This document shows positions 35,836 to 44,178 of a DNA stretch of 64,000 nt, one piece after another. Origin of the DNA: Brevundimonas goettingensis. Lineage in GTDB: Bacteria > Pseudomonadota > Alphaproteobacteria > Caulobacterales > Caulobacteraceae. Made by a program: the position numbers and the translations under genes. Within the stretch, counting starts at the first letter, position 1. Each line of letters begins with the position of its first letter. The notes below the pieces were generated by a model, which saw only the letters and a program-made list of their open reading frames with translations, searched no databases and was not told the origin of the DNA. Location of the stretch: NCBI RefSeq assembly GCF_017487405.1, contig NZ_CP062222.1, positions 2,031,001-2,095,000 on the forward strand, written 5' to 3'.

Positions 35836-36660
35836 ATGACCGACGCCGTAATCGCCTCCGCCGCCCCGACCCCGCCCAAGCCCAGCCCCTTCCACGGGGT
35901 GAAGGTGCTGTGGGTCAAACACTGGACCGACCAGCTGTTCTCCTTCGCCGTCGAACGGCCTGAGGACTTCCGCTTCCGCTCGGGCGAGTTCGTGATGATC
36001 GGCCTGCCGGGCGAAGACGGCGGAAAGCCCGTCATGCGCGCCTATTCGATCGCCAGCCCGGCCTGGGCGGAGGAGATCGAGTTCTTCTCCATCAAGGTCG
36101 AGGACGGCCCCCTGACCTCGCGGCTGCAGAAGATCGTCGCGGGCGACGAGGTCCTGATGGGCAAGAAGCCGACCGGAACCCTGGTGCTGGACGCCCTGAC
36201 CGGCGGCGAGCGGCTGTGGCTGATCGGCACGGGCACGGGCCTGGCGCCCTGGCTGTCGGTGGCCCGCGATCCGGAGACCTATTCCCGCTTCGGCCAGGTT
36301 GTCGTGTGCCACACGGTGCGCAACGTCGCCGACCTGGCCTATCGCGACTTCTTCACCCACGGCATCCACGAAGATCCGCTGATCGGCGACGAGGCGAAGG
36401 CCCAGCTGACCTACTATCCCACCGTGACCCGCGAACGCTTCGAGACACCCGGCCGGATCACCGACCGGATCAAGTCGGGCGACGTCTTCGCCGACCTCGG
36501 CCTGCCGATCGGCTTCTCGCCCAACACCGACCGGATCATGCTGTGCGGCTCCATGCACATGATCAAGGAGACGGCCGAGCTGCTGGAGACCTATGGTCTG
36601 AAGGAAGGCTCCAACGCCGAGCCGGGCGACTATGTGCTGGAGCGCGCCTTCGTAGGCTAG
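35836..36660 (+). CDS. fpr: Ferredoxin/flavodoxin--NADP+ reductase
   Basis: This FAD enzyme moves electrons between NADPH and ferredoxin or flavodoxin. The 274-residue chain shows the FAD-binding MRAYSIASPAW, the pyrophosphate motif GPLTSRLQ, the NADP-binding GTGTGLAPWLSVARDPET and the C-terminal YVLERAFVG typical of the short bacterial Fpr subclass. It has its own promoter region, in the 120-bp gap divergent from the peptidase. Fpr usually supports oxidative-stress defence and Fe-S enzymes. Confidence 0.94.
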   Translation: MTDAVIASAAPTPPKPSPFHGVKVLWVKHWTDQLFSFAVERPEDFRFRSGEFVMIGLPGEDGGKPVMRAYSIASPAWAEEIEFFSIKVEDGPLTSRLQKIVAGDEVLMGKKPTGTLVLDALTGGERLWLIGTGTGLAPWLSVARDPETYSRFGQVVVCHTVRNVADLAYRDFFTHGIHEDPLIGDEAKAQLTYYPTVTRERFETPGRITDRIKSGDVFADLGLPIGFSPNTDRIMLCGSMHMIKETAELLETYGLKEGSNAEPGDYVLERAFVG

Positions 36661-36722
36661 GAACCCGGTTGGGCGATATGCCCACCTTGGCGGACGGCGC
36701 GGGAACGGCTAACCCCACGGCC

Positions 36723-37055
36723 ATGCACCACCCTGCCCTCGTCGCCGTCGAATCCCGGGTCAATCCCGCCGAATGCAAATCCATGGCCGAGGTCCGTCAG
36801 GGCGTCGACGCTCTGGACCGCGCCCTGGTCGCCCTGCTGGCCGAGCGCCAGCGCTATATGGACGCCGCCGCCCGCATCAAGCCAGACCGCGACGCCGTCC
36901 ACGACGACGCCCGTATCGAGGATGTGGTGGCCAAGGTCCTGGCCTCGGCCGAACAGCAGCATCTGTCGCCCCTGATCGCCGAGCCGGTCTGGCGCCTGCT
37001 GATCGACCGCTGCATCGCCTATGAGTTCTCGGTCTACGACCGCACGCGGTCCTGA
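36723..37055 (+). CDS. Chorismate mutase type II domain protein
   Basis: This is an AroQ-fold helical protein of about 110 residues. The first helix has MAEVRQGVDALDRALVALLAERQRYMDAAARIK, the second ARIEDVVAKVLASAEQQHLSP and the third WRLLIDRCIAYE. It should convert chorismate to prephenate. The PchB-like isochorismate-pyruvate lyases share this short fold and cannot be excluded. The start at 36723 is chosen for similarity to the core fold; an ATG at 36678 would add 15 residues. Confidence 0.82.
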   Translation: MHHPALVAVESRVNPAECKSMAEVRQGVDALDRALVALLAERQRYMDAAARIKPDRDAVHDDARIEDVVAKVLASAEQQHLSPLIAEPVWRLLIDRCIAYEFSVYDRTRS

Positions 37056-37079
37056 ACGAATTTCGTGCTAGGATGGGGC

Positions 37080-37268
37080 ATGGCCAAGCCTGAACCGTCC
37101 ATCTTCGAGACCCCGGACCCCGACGCCGAGGAACGCTCCCTGCTCGAGGGCGAAGCGGACGTCGCCGCCGGCCGAGTGATCCCGCACGAGGAAGTCGCGA
37201 AATGGCTGGCGACATGGGGCACGCCTGAAGAAGGTCCCCCTCCCGCGTCCTGGGGACTGGATGACTAG
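37080..37268 (+). CDS. Probable antitoxin of a RelE/ParE-type pair
   Basis: This is a small acidic protein of 62 residues, with ATG at 37080 and the toxin start inside its last codons (8-nt overlap). The middle, with LLEGEADVAAGRVIPHEEVAKWLATWG, matches the pattern seen in many antitoxins that precede RelE/ParE toxins, including the 'ADxxaGRviph...v..WL' stretch. The ending is Pro/Asp-rich. No DNA-binding motif is clear. The assignment rests on this stretch and on the gene order. Confidence 0.8.
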   Translation: MAKPEPSIFETPDPDAEERSLLEGEADVAAGRVIPHEEVAKWLATWGTPEEGPPPASWGLDD

Positions 37269-37533
37269 GGTCGTCTGGTCGAGACGCGCGCTGCAGAACA
37301 TCAATGCGATCCGCGCCTATGTCGGCCAGTTCAGCCCACTCGCCGCACAACGACTGGCGCTTCGCCTTCGCAACGCAGGCGAGACCCTGCGAGATTTCCC
37401 GGAACGCGGCATGGCGATGTCCGGCGCGCGTCGTCAGCTGACCACCGTCCCGCCCTATCTCATCCGCTACATCTATCGCGACAGCGTCGTGTCCATCCTC
37501 GAAGTTCGCCACGCGGCGGAGGACGCGCCCTAA
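37261..37533 (+). CDS. RelE/ParE-family toxin
   Basis: The 90-residue chain shows the family pattern: VVWSRRALQNINAIRAYVGQFSPLAAQRLALRL helices, LRDFPERGMAMSGARRQL and a C-terminal YLIRYIYRDSVVSILEVRHAAED beta strand-helix ending. It would inhibit gyrase or cleave mRNA at ribosomes; the subclass cannot be decided by eye. It overlaps the antitoxin start-side by 8 nt, and its stop overlaps the convergent Hpt gene by 4 nt. Confidence 0.87.
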   Translation: MTRVVWSRRALQNINAIRAYVGQFSPLAAQRLALRLRNAGETLRDFPERGMAMSGARRQLTTVPPYLIRYIYRDSVVSILEVRHAAEDAP

Positions 37534-37883
37534 GCCCGCAAGCTCCTGAGCATCAGCTCGTGCCGCCAGGCCGCGACGTCGGCCAGGGCGGTCTGCAGGG
37601 CGTCGCGCACCCGGTCCAGCGCCGGGGCGGCCAGGGCCTGTTCCGTGGCCTCAGCGGCAGCACAGACTTCCGCCAGCGCACCCGCGCCGATGCCTGCCGC
37701 CGCGCCCCGGATGGTGTGGACGGCGTCGCGCCAGCCGTCGGTCTTCGGCTCCAGCATGGCCGACCACATGGCCGCCTGTTCGGCGAACAGGCCCAGGACC
37801 TCTTCGGAGATCGCATCGTCGCCGCCCGTCATCCGGTCCAGCACCGAGAAATCGACCGCCCCGGAGAGGTCTCGTCGCGACAT
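37530..37883 (-). CDS. Hpt-domain phosphotransfer protein
   Basis: This is a helical protein of 117 residues with phospho-acceptor His56 in WRDAVHTIRGAAAGIGAGAL, the canonical H-x-x-R-G pattern. The N-terminus (FSVLDRMTGGDDAISEEVLGLFAEQAAMW) is a typical Hpt first helix. The start at 37883 overlaps the permease stop by 1 nt, so the two are translationally coupled. No kinase or receiver gene is next to it. Partners must be elsewhere, possibly including the phosphorelay at 25838-29396. Confidence 0.88.
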   Translation of the reverse strand: MSRRDLSGAVDFSVLDRMTGGDDAISEEVLGLFAEQAAMWSAMLEPKTDGWRDAVHTIRGAAAGIGAGALAEVCAAAEATEQALAAPALDRVRDALQTALADVAAWRHELMLRSLRA

Positions 37884-39322
37884 CAGGCCGCCTCGGCCGG
37901 GTTCTTCGCCAGCCGTGCGTTCCGCGACGACCAGACAAAGTAGATCAACAGGCCGATCGCGTTCCAGATCAGGAAGCCATACTGGGTCACCGGCTTCAGG
38001 CTGAGGAAGAAGACCACGCAGCCGACCACGGTGATGGCGGCGACCACCGGCCACAGCGGGGCCTTGAACAGGCGTTTGCGGCCCGGATCGCGCAGCCGCA
38101 GCACCACCAGACAGACGCCGACGGCGCAGAAGGCGGCCAGGGTCCCGGCATTGGCCAGCGAAGCCAGCTCGTCCAGCGGCAGCAGGCCCGCGAGGATCGC
38201 AACGACGATGGCGGTGAAGACGGTCACCACGGCGGGCACGCCTCGGGTCGAGATCTTCGCCAGACGGGCCGGCAGCAGGCCGTCGCGGGCCATGCCGAGG
38301 AAGATGCGGCTCTGGCCGAACAGGAAGGCCAGCAGGACGGTCGGCAGGGCGATCACCGCCGCTCCGGCGACGATGGTCGCCGCCCCGCCCTGCCCCAGCT
38401 CGCGCAGGATCAGGGAGAGGGGCTCGGAGCTGGAGGCGAAGGCGGCGACGGGTCGCGCACCGATCGCGGCGGCCGCGACGATCATGTACAACGCTGTGCA
38501 GATCAGCATGGAGCCGACGATGCCGATCGCCAGGTCGCGCTCGGGCTTCTTGGTCTCCTCCGCCGCCGTCGAGATGGCGTCGAAGCCGTAGAAGGCGAAG
38601 AAGATGATGGCCGCGGCCGCCATCACCCCGGTCTTCACGAAGGGCGCGCCGAAGCCGTTCGGCATGAAGGGATGGAAGTGGTCCGGATTGAACGCCGGAA
38701 GCGCGATGGCCACGAAGACGATCAGGGCGACGATCTTGATCACCACCAGCACGACATTCAGGTTGGCGCTCTCGCGCGTGCCCAGCAGCAGCAGGCCGGT
38801 GACCACAGCGATGATGAAGACCGCCGGCAGGTTGACGATCCCGCCCGCATGCGGTCCGACCGTCAGGGCGTGCGGCAGGGCGAGACTCATTCCGCCGATG
38901 TCGAGCCCGTTCAGGAAGCCGACCGCATAGCCCGACCAGCCCACGGCCACGGCCGAGACGACCAGCGAATATTCGAGGATCAGGCTCCAGCCCACGATCC
39001 AGGCGATCAGTTCGCCCAGGACGGCGTAGGAATAGGTGTAGGCGCTGCCCGCCGCCGGCATCATGGTCGACAGCTCGGCATAGGCCAGGGCCGCACAGGC
39101 GCAGACCAGACCGGCCAGACCGAAGGACACCAGAACCGCCGGCCCCGCCAGACCCGCGCCGACGCCGATCAGGGTCAGGATGCCGGTGCCGACGATGGCC
39201 CCGACGCCGAGGGCCAGCAGATGCGGCCAGCTCAGCGTCGCCTTCAGCCGCGGCCCGTGGGCGGCCTCGTCATGCGGCGTATGCATCGCATCGATCGACT
39301 TGCGTCGGTTCCAGAACGCCAT
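37883..39322 (-). CDS. APC-superfamily amino-acid permease
   Basis: This is an inner-membrane transporter of about 479 residues with 12 or more hydrophobic helices. The first helix has the APC pattern LLALGVGAIVGTGILTLIGVGAGLAGPAV, and AYAELSTMMPAAGSAYTYSYA follows as in cationic amino-acid transporters. The ATG at 39322 has GGGGAG 8 nt upstream; an upstream GTG adds three residues. Hpt follows it directly. The substrate is not evident. Confidence 0.9.
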   Translation of the reverse strand: MAFWNRRKSIDAMHTPHDEAAHGPRLKATLSWPHLLALGVGAIVGTGILTLIGVGAGLAGPAVLVSFGLAGLVCACAALAYAELSTMMPAAGSAYTYSYAVLGELIAWIVGWSLILEYSLVVSAVAVGWSGYAVGFLNGLDIGGMSLALPHALTVGPHAGGIVNLPAVFIIAVVTGLLLLGTRESANLNVVLVVIKIVALIVFVAIALPAFNPDHFHPFMPNGFGAPFVKTGVMAAAAIIFFAFYGFDAISTAAEETKKPERDLAIGIVGSMLICTALYMIVAAAAIGARPVAAFASSSEPLSLILRELGQGGAATIVAGAAVIALPTVLLAFLFGQSRIFLGMARDGLLPARLAKISTRGVPAVVTVFTAIVVAILAGLLPLDELASLANAGTLAAFCAVGVCLVVLRLRDPGRKRLFKAPLWPVVAAITVVGCVVFFLSLKPVTQYGFLIWNAIGLLIYFVWSSRNARLAKNPAEAA

Positions 39323-39506
39323 ACGGCCCACTCCCCTGATTTCACGACACGGCTCCCCGCCGTGATTCCCGCGACCTTAGCGCGCGGTTCTGCGGTTTAG
39401 AAACCGAAGTCGCAATTACGGGCTTGCATCCTGCGAACACAGCCAGTATGTCCGCCCCTCCCCGCCAACGACCTTGTCGCCGAACGGGAGCCGAGACGAT
39501 CGGTAC

Positions 39507-39582
<76 letters not shown>

Positions 39583-39866
39583 TCGTCCTCCCCCATTCCC
39601 CAGACATCGCGACATCCTCGGCCCCGAGGAGACCTAGTTCGCAACGACCGCCTCGCGGGGTCTCGCGCCCCCCTGTCCCCGTTTGACATCAAGTGAAACA
39701 TCTCAAGGGACGACCGTTCGCGAGAATCGACACAGTCTTTGTGCCAGTCAGCGACGGAGTCTCTGCGGAGCGCCGTTCAAGGGTTTCGAAGTCTGCATCA
39801 CCGGTCGCCCCTCCCCCAATTCGGCGGCCCGGAATGCGTGGGAAAGTCACGGCATTGGAGTACGAC

Positions 39867-40289
39867 ATGGCGCGCGGCGACGGTGATAGCGCAACCAATC
39901 CCCATCCGGTCGACCGGCTGGTCGGTCGCAGGGTCGCTGAAAAGCGCGTGGCCCTGGGATACAATCAGGGCGATCTCGGCCGGGCCCTGGGCCTGACCTT
40001 CCAGCAGATCCAGAAGTACGAAAAGGGAACCAACCGGATCTCGGCCTCCAAGCTCTGGATGATCAGCCAGTTCTTCGGCGTCGACATCAGCTACTTCTTC
40101 GAGGGCCTGCCACGCGACTCGGCGGAGGGCGAGACCGAAGCCCTGGTGCCCACGCCCAACCTTGACTATCCGCCGACGCGGATGACGCTGGAAATGTCCG
40201 CCCTGGCGCCGCAGCTCTCGACCCGCCGGCAGAAGCTGGCGCTCGATATGGTGCGCGAAATGCTCCACGAGACCTCCGCCGAAGCCTGA
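39867..40289 (+). CDS. XRE-family helix-turn-helix regulator
   Basis: The 140-residue chain has an HTH_3 DNA-binding domain near residues 12-70. Its helices are RLVGRRVAEKRVALGYNQGDLGRALGLTFQQIQKYEKGTNRISASKLWMISQFFGV. The rest is a short helical tail with RRQKLALDMVREMLHE. The ATG at 39867 has GGAG about 7 nt upstream. In-frame codons further upstream are probably noncoding. The 284 bp between tRNA-Lys and this gene hold no other gene that I can see. A TTGACA is present at about 39684, but there is no clear -10 box. Confidence 0.9.
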   Translation: MARGDGDSATNPHPVDRLVGRRVAEKRVALGYNQGDLGRALGLTFQQIQKYEKGTNRISASKLWMISQFFGVDISYFFEGLPRDSAEGETEALVPTPNLDYPPTRMTLEMSALAPQLSTRRQKLALDMVREMLHETSAEA

Positions 40290-40346
40290 ACGGGCCGGGC
40301 TTCAGCCGTGACATTCGCAGCGATGCGAACCATGCAAGATCGGGTC

Positions 40347-40502
40347 ATGATCGACCCCGTCCCTCATTATCAGGCCCGCACCCTGGATCTGATCCGCCGC
40401 GCCATCGTCGAGCCGGATCAGGAGACGCGGGCCGAACTGCTGCGGCAGGCGGCGTATTGGCTGGACCTGTCCAAGCGCGCGGTGAAGGCCAAGCTTCACT
40501 AG
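40347..40502 (+). CDS. Small conserved-looking hypothetical protein
   Basis: This protein of about 51 residues has an amphipathic helical pattern, YQARTLDLIRRAIVEPDQETRAELLRQAAYWLDLSKRAV. ATG 40347 is the best-looking start; in-frame ATG codons at 40323 and 40332 are alternatives. The reading frame has low-bias, protein-like composition compared with the shadow frames. No function is recognised. It follows the XRE gene on the same strand with a 57-bp gap. Confidence 0.5.
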   Translation: MIDPVPHYQARTLDLIRRAIVEPDQETRAELLRQAAYWLDLSKRAVKAKLH

Positions 40503-40575
40503 CGGGTCCGCCGGCCGGCTTGTCGGCCGGATTCTCTGGCCTACGCCCGCCCTCCCCCTCATCGGACGCAAAAAA

Positions 40576-40611
40576 GGGCCGCGCGATCGTGCACGGCCCT
40601 GAAGGTTTTTT
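40576..40611 (+). terminator. Probable intrinsic terminator
   Basis: GGGCCG (40576-40581) pairs with CGGCCC across a CG-rich loop, and the hairpin is followed within a few bases by TTTTTT (40606-40611). It is suitably placed to end the XRE/small-protein transcript. An A-run before the stem (40570-40575) gives weak bidirectionality. Confidence 0.6.
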
Positions 40612-40713
40612 GGGAGGGAAACGCCCGGAAGGGCGTGCGCCGTGGCGCATCTCCGATCTAGTCCCGCGCCAAGGCGGTACGAAGGCGACTTTGTTGCAGG
40701 TCCGCGACGCCGG

Positions 40714-40971
40714 TCAGCGGCTCGCCGCATTTCCGGCGGCTTCCGGAACCCGGGACCGGGACCTGGCGCCGCCACGAACGAAGGCCATGAACTCCCGGAC
40801 GGTCCAGGAGCGGGCGGACGGCCCCTCGCTTCCCCGGGGCGACTCGACGATGCGGAGGTCGCGATCGCCATGGCTCTGCCAGGCCCTGGCCACCTTCAGC
40901 GCGATCGTCGCCTCCATGGGGTCGGAGCTGGCCCGCAGAGCGTTCTGTTCCACCTGGACAACGTACATCAT
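40714..40971 (-). CDS. Hypothetical small protein
   Basis: The 85-residue frame reads MYVVQVEQNALRASSDPMEA then TIALKVARAWQSHGDRDLRI, with alternating hydrophobic strands and helices. It ends in a basic, disordered tail. No family is recognised. It is supported by an AT-rich upstream region with a duplicated AGCTATAA and a TCACA-TGTGA palindrome (40990-41034), unusual in this GC-rich DNA. An overlapping plus-strand frame is Arg/Pro/Ser-rich and looks like a shadow. Confidence 0.5.
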   Translation of the reverse strand: MMYVVQVEQNALRASSDPMEATIALKVARAWQSHGDRDLRIVESPRGSEGPSARSWTVREFMAFVRGGARSRSRVPEAAGNAASR

Positions 40972-40989
40972 CGTCCGCAGATAACACAG

Positions 40990-41034
40990 TCACAGGTTGT
41001 GAGAAGCCAATTACAGCTATAACTTTAGCTATAA
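40990..41034 (-). promoter_or_regulatory. AT-rich promoter/operator region for the small minus-strand gene
   Basis: TCACA-GGT-TGTGA (40990-41002) is a perfect 5-bp palindrome. AGCTATAA occurs twice at 12-bp spacing (41015-41022 and 41027-41034). The stretch is much richer in A+T than its surroundings and begins 19 bp upstream of the small gene ending at 40714. Confidence 0.4.
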
Positions 41035-41073
41035 TATCCGGGGTTTGCGCCCGCCTCGCGAAGTCTTCGCGCG

Positions 41074-41379
41074 TCAGAAGAATTTCGGGATCGGGCCCAG
41101 CTGCGGCGTCTGGTCGGGCAGGTCGACCTGGACCTCATCGACATAGCACCAGCCCCAGCCCTCGGGCGGATCATAGCCCTCGATGATCGGGTGATGGCTG
41201 GCGTGGAAATGGGCGCGGGCGTGCTTGCTCGGGGAGTCGTCGCAGCAGCCGACATGGCCGCAGCGGCGGCACAGACGCAGATGCACCCACCAGCCGCCGG
41301 TCTTCAGGCATTCCTCGCAGCCGCGCGAGCCGGGCGTGACCGTCTGGATGGTGGGGGAATGGCCGCACGACAGGGTCAA
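41074..41379 (-). CDS. UBP-type zinc finger domain protein
   Basis: The 101-residue chain is almost entirely a ZnF-UBP domain. Cys/His ligands are visible in LSCGHS, GCEECLKTGGWWVHLRLCRRCGHVGCCD and KHARAHFHASHHPII. The C-terminus is GWGWCYVDEVQVDL. Such stand-alone bacterial versions are common, but their role is unknown; ubiquitin binding cannot apply. It is followed by the MFS gene terminator region on the same strand. Confidence 0.88.
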   Translation of the reverse strand: MTLSCGHSPTIQTVTPGSRGCEECLKTGGWWVHLRLCRRCGHVGCCDDSPSKHARAHFHASHHPIIEGYDPPEGWGWCYVDEVQVDLPDQTPQLGPIPKFF

Positions 41380-41420
41380 GATCAGGCTCCCGGGTTACGG
41401 GCGGCATCGTGCAAAGCAAA

Positions 41421-41447
41421 GGCGGCCCCGGTCAAGCCGGAGCCGCC
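41421..41447 (-). terminator. Intrinsic terminator of the MFS transporter gene
   Basis: GGCGGCYCCGG pairs across TCAAG with CCGGNGCCGCC (41421-41447). Read on the minus strand it is followed by TTTGCTTTGC. It lies 24 bp after the transporter stop and before the zinc-finger gene. Confidence 0.6.
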
Positions 41448-41470
41448 TTCACAGCGTCAGGTCTTGAGGA

Positions 41471-42805
41471 TCAGGCCTTGCGGTGCTGGGTCGTCTCGCG
41501 GTTGATCCACAGGGCGATCAGGGTGCCGGCGGCGCCCGACAACAGATAGACGCCCGCCGCGCCAAGACCGAAGTTCGAGGCCAGCAGCAGGGCCGCCAGG
41601 GGGGCGAAGCCCGCGCCGAACAGCCAGGCCAGGTCCGAGGTCAGGGCCGAGGCCGTATAGCGGTTGATGGCGGCGAAGTTGGAGGCCAGCGAGCCCGACG
41701 ACTGGCCGAACGACAGGCCCAGCAGGATGAAGCCGCTCATCATGAAGACGATGCCGCCGATTTCACCGCCGGCCAGCATCTGGGGCGCGAAGCCCGAGAA
41801 GGCGGCGATGGCGGCGGCCGTGGCGGCCAGCAGGTTGCGGCGGCCATAGCGGTCGGCCAGCGGCCCCGACAGGATCACGCAGATGAGGCAGACGATGGCG
41901 CCGATCAGCTCGATGACCAGGAAGCGGGCCGGCGGCTCCTTGGTATAGAGCAGCACCCACGACAGCGGGAACACGGTCACCATGTGGAACAGGGCGAAGC
42001 TGGCCAGCGGGGCGAAGGCGCCGATGACGATGTTCTTGCCCTCGGCGCGGACCGTCTGGCGGAACGGCGTCGGCTGCAGTTCGCGGTCCTCGTAGGATTC
42101 GATGAAGGCCGGGGTCGCCGAGATGCGCAGACGGGCGAACAGGGCCACCACGTTGATGGCGAAGGCCACGAAGAACGGATAGCGCCAGCCCCAGTCGAGG
42201 AAGTCGGCGGTCGACAGCAGGGACACGAAGAAGGCGAACAGGGCGCTGGCCAGGATCAGGCCGATCGGGGCCCCGATCTGGCCGAGCATGGCGTACCAAC
42301 CCTTCTTGCCCGCGGGGGCGTTCATGGCCAGCAGTGACGCCAGACCTTCCCAGGTGCCGCCCAGGGCCACGCCCTGACCGATGCGCAGCAGGGCCAGCAG
42401 CACCACCGACCACAGGCCGATGGTCTCGTAGCCCGGCAGGAAGGCCGTGGCCACGGTCGAGGTGCCCAGCAGCAGCAGCGCGATGGTCAGCTTGGTCCCG
42501 CGCCCGAAGAAGCGGTCGATGGCGATGAAGCCCCAGGTGCCCAGCGGCCGGGCGATGAAGGCCAGGGCGAAGATGGCGAAGGAATAGACCGTGCCCATCA
42601 ACGGACCGGCGAACGGGAAGACCAGTTGCGGGAAGACGATGACCGAGGCGATGGCGAAGACGAAGAAGTCGAAGAACTCCGACGCCCGGCCGATGACGAC
42701 CCCGATGGCGATCTCGCCGGCGTCGATCTTGTCATGCGAACGGGCGTTGATCTGTTGGGCGTCTCTCTCAAGGGGAGTAGAGGAGGCTCCGGTGGTGGCG
42801 CTCAT
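41471..42805 (-). CDS. MFS transporter, metabolite:H+ symporter type
   Basis: This is an inner-membrane transporter of about 444 residues. It shows IGRASEFFDFFVFAIASVIVFP at the start, RPLGTWGFIAIDRFFGRG between helices 2 and 3, and LRIGQGVALGGTWEG, features of the ProP/KgtP (MHS) subgroup that carries organic acids or osmolytes. The ATG at 42805 is chosen; a TTG seven codons upstream is possible. It is divergent from the cyo operon with a shared control region of about 150 bp. The substrate is not evident. Confidence 0.88.
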   Translation of the reverse strand: MSATTGASSTPLERDAQQINARSHDKIDAGEIAIGVVIGRASEFFDFFVFAIASVIVFPQLVFPFAGPLMGTVYSFAIFALAFIARPLGTWGFIAIDRFFGRGTKLTIALLLLGTSTVATAFLPGYETIGLWSVVLLALLRIGQGVALGGTWEGLASLLAMNAPAGKKGWYAMLGQIGAPIGLILASALFAFFVSLLSTADFLDWGWRYPFFVAFAINVVALFARLRISATPAFIESYEDRELQPTPFRQTVRAEGKNIVIGAFAPLASFALFHMVTVFPLSWVLLYTKEPPARFLVIELIGAIVCLICVILSGPLADRYGRRNLLAATAAAIAAFSGFAPQMLAGGEIGGIVFMMSGFILLGLSFGQSSGSLASNFAAINRYTASALTSDLAWLFGAGFAPLAALLLASNFGLGAAGVYLLSGAAGTLIALWINRETTQHRKA

Positions 42806-42955
42806 CGACTGATCGCTTCCTTGCAAATTCTGGGTGTGACGCGCGACGACGAGTCACGGACTTGTGGCGCGCTTATTGGAACCCAACGCGTCAAAAGGAG
42901 ATAGGGCAGATTGTCCAATGTTGTTCCCGAACGCGTCAGCCTAGAGGCCCGCACC

Positions 42956-44164
42956 ATGCCTCCCCAGCACCCGATTCGATCCACCGCGCGACGTCTCGCC
43001 CCGTGGATCGCCCTGCCCGCCCTCGCCCTTCTGGCGGGATGTAACGCCGTCGTCCTCGCCCCGTCGGGCGACGTCGCGGCCCAACAGCGCGATCTGCTGG
43101 TCATCTCGACCATCCTGATGCTCTTCATCATCATACCGGTGATCGCCCTCGTCGTCATCTTCGCCTGGAAATACCGCCAGTCGAACAAGGACGCGAAGTA
43201 CGAACCGGACTGGGACCACTCCACCTATCTGGAAGTGGCCATCTGGGGCGCGCCTCTGCTGATCATCATCTGCCTGGGCGCCGTGACCTGGGCCGGCACC
43301 CACCTGCTGGACCCCTACCGTCCGCTCGACCGGATCGCCGCGGGCCGTCCCGCCGAGAAAACGGTCAAGCCGCTGCAGGTCAACGTCGTCGCCCTCGACT
43401 GGAAATGGCTGTTCATCTACCCCGAGTACGGCATCGCCACGGTCAATGAGCTGGCCGCGCCGGTCGACCGTCCGATCCAGTTCACGATCACCTCGTCCTC
43501 GGTGATGAACTCCTTCTACGTCCCCGCCCTGGCCGGCCAGATCTACGCCATGCCGGGCATGCAGACGACGCTGTACGGCGTGATCAACAAGGCCGGCGAA
43601 TACGAGGGCTTCTCGGCCAACTATTCCGGCTCGGGCTTCTCGGGGATGCGCTTCAAATTCCATGGCCAGAGCCAGGCCGGGTTCGACCAGTGGGTCTCCC
43701 AGGTGAAGTCGAGCGGCTTCGCCCTGGACCGCGACGGCTACCGCCGCCTCGAGGCCCCCAGCGAGAACGTCCCCGCCATGCGCTTCGCCCAGGTCGACAG
43801 CGGCCTGTTCAGCGCCATCGTCAACATGTGCGTCGAGCCGGGCAAGATGTGCATGCACGAGATGGAAGCCATCGACGCCAAGGGCGGCCTCGACATGGAG
43901 AGCGCTCACAGCATGCTGGCCCTGACCTATGACAAGACCGAGCGTCGCGGCGCGGTGTTCGGCCCCACGCCGACCTATGTCGCCACCCTCTGCTCCCCGA
44001 CCGACCCCGAGCCCGCGAAGGCCCAGACCCGTCTGGCCTCGCTCGGTTCGCCCGCCGATCTGGCCCGCTCAGCCCCCATGATGGGCGCCGGCCTCCCCCG
44101 CCCTGATATGTCTCCCGCCGCCTTCAGCCCTGCAGCGCCGTCGGCGCCGCGGGCCGCCTCCTGA
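42956..44164 (+). CDS. cyoA: Cytochrome bo3 ubiquinol oxidase subunit II
   Basis: This is a lipoprotein subunit of the terminal quinol oxidase, 402 residues. The signal ends LLAGC with the lipidated Cys29. Two transmembrane helices follow ([27 protein letters not shown] and a second with [18 protein letters not shown]). A periplasmic cupredoxin domain has [22 protein letters not shown] and [12 protein letters not shown], with no CuA ligand set, as expected for a quinol oxidase. The C-terminal tail is Pro/Ala-rich. The ATG at 42956 follows AGAGG. It is the first gene of cyoABCD. Confidence 0.95.
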   Translation: MPPQHPIRSTARRLAPWIALPALALLAGCNAVVLAPSGDVAAQQRDLLVISTILMLFIIIPVIALVVIFAWKYRQSNKDAKYEPDWDHSTYLEVAIWGAPLLIIICLGAVTWAGTHLLDPYRPLDRIAAGRPAEKTVKPLQVNVVALDWKWLFIYPEYGIATVNELAAPVDRPIQFTITSSSVMNSFYVPALAGQIYAMPGMQTTLYGVINKAGEYEGFSANYSGSGFSGMRFKFHGQSQAGFDQWVSQVKSSGFALDRDGYRRLEAPSENVPAMRFAQVDSGLFSAIVNMCVEPGKMCMHEMEAIDAKGGLDMESAHSMLALTYDKTERRGAVFGPTPTYVATLCSPTDPEPAKAQTRLASLGSPADLARSAPMMGAGLPRPDMSPAAFSPAAPSAPRAAS

Positions 44165-44178
44165 TCGGACCGCATCCC

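Noticed and set aside
36216..36677. N-terminal extension of the chorismate mutase frame
   Set aside because: It overlaps the ferredoxin reductase gene in another frame and lacks a fold; the mutase core starts near 36723.
40642..41022. Plus-strand frame opposite the small gene at 40714-40971
   Set aside because: It is rich in Arg, Ser and Pro and lacks a plausible ribosome site, whereas the minus-strand frame has regular helix and strand alternation.
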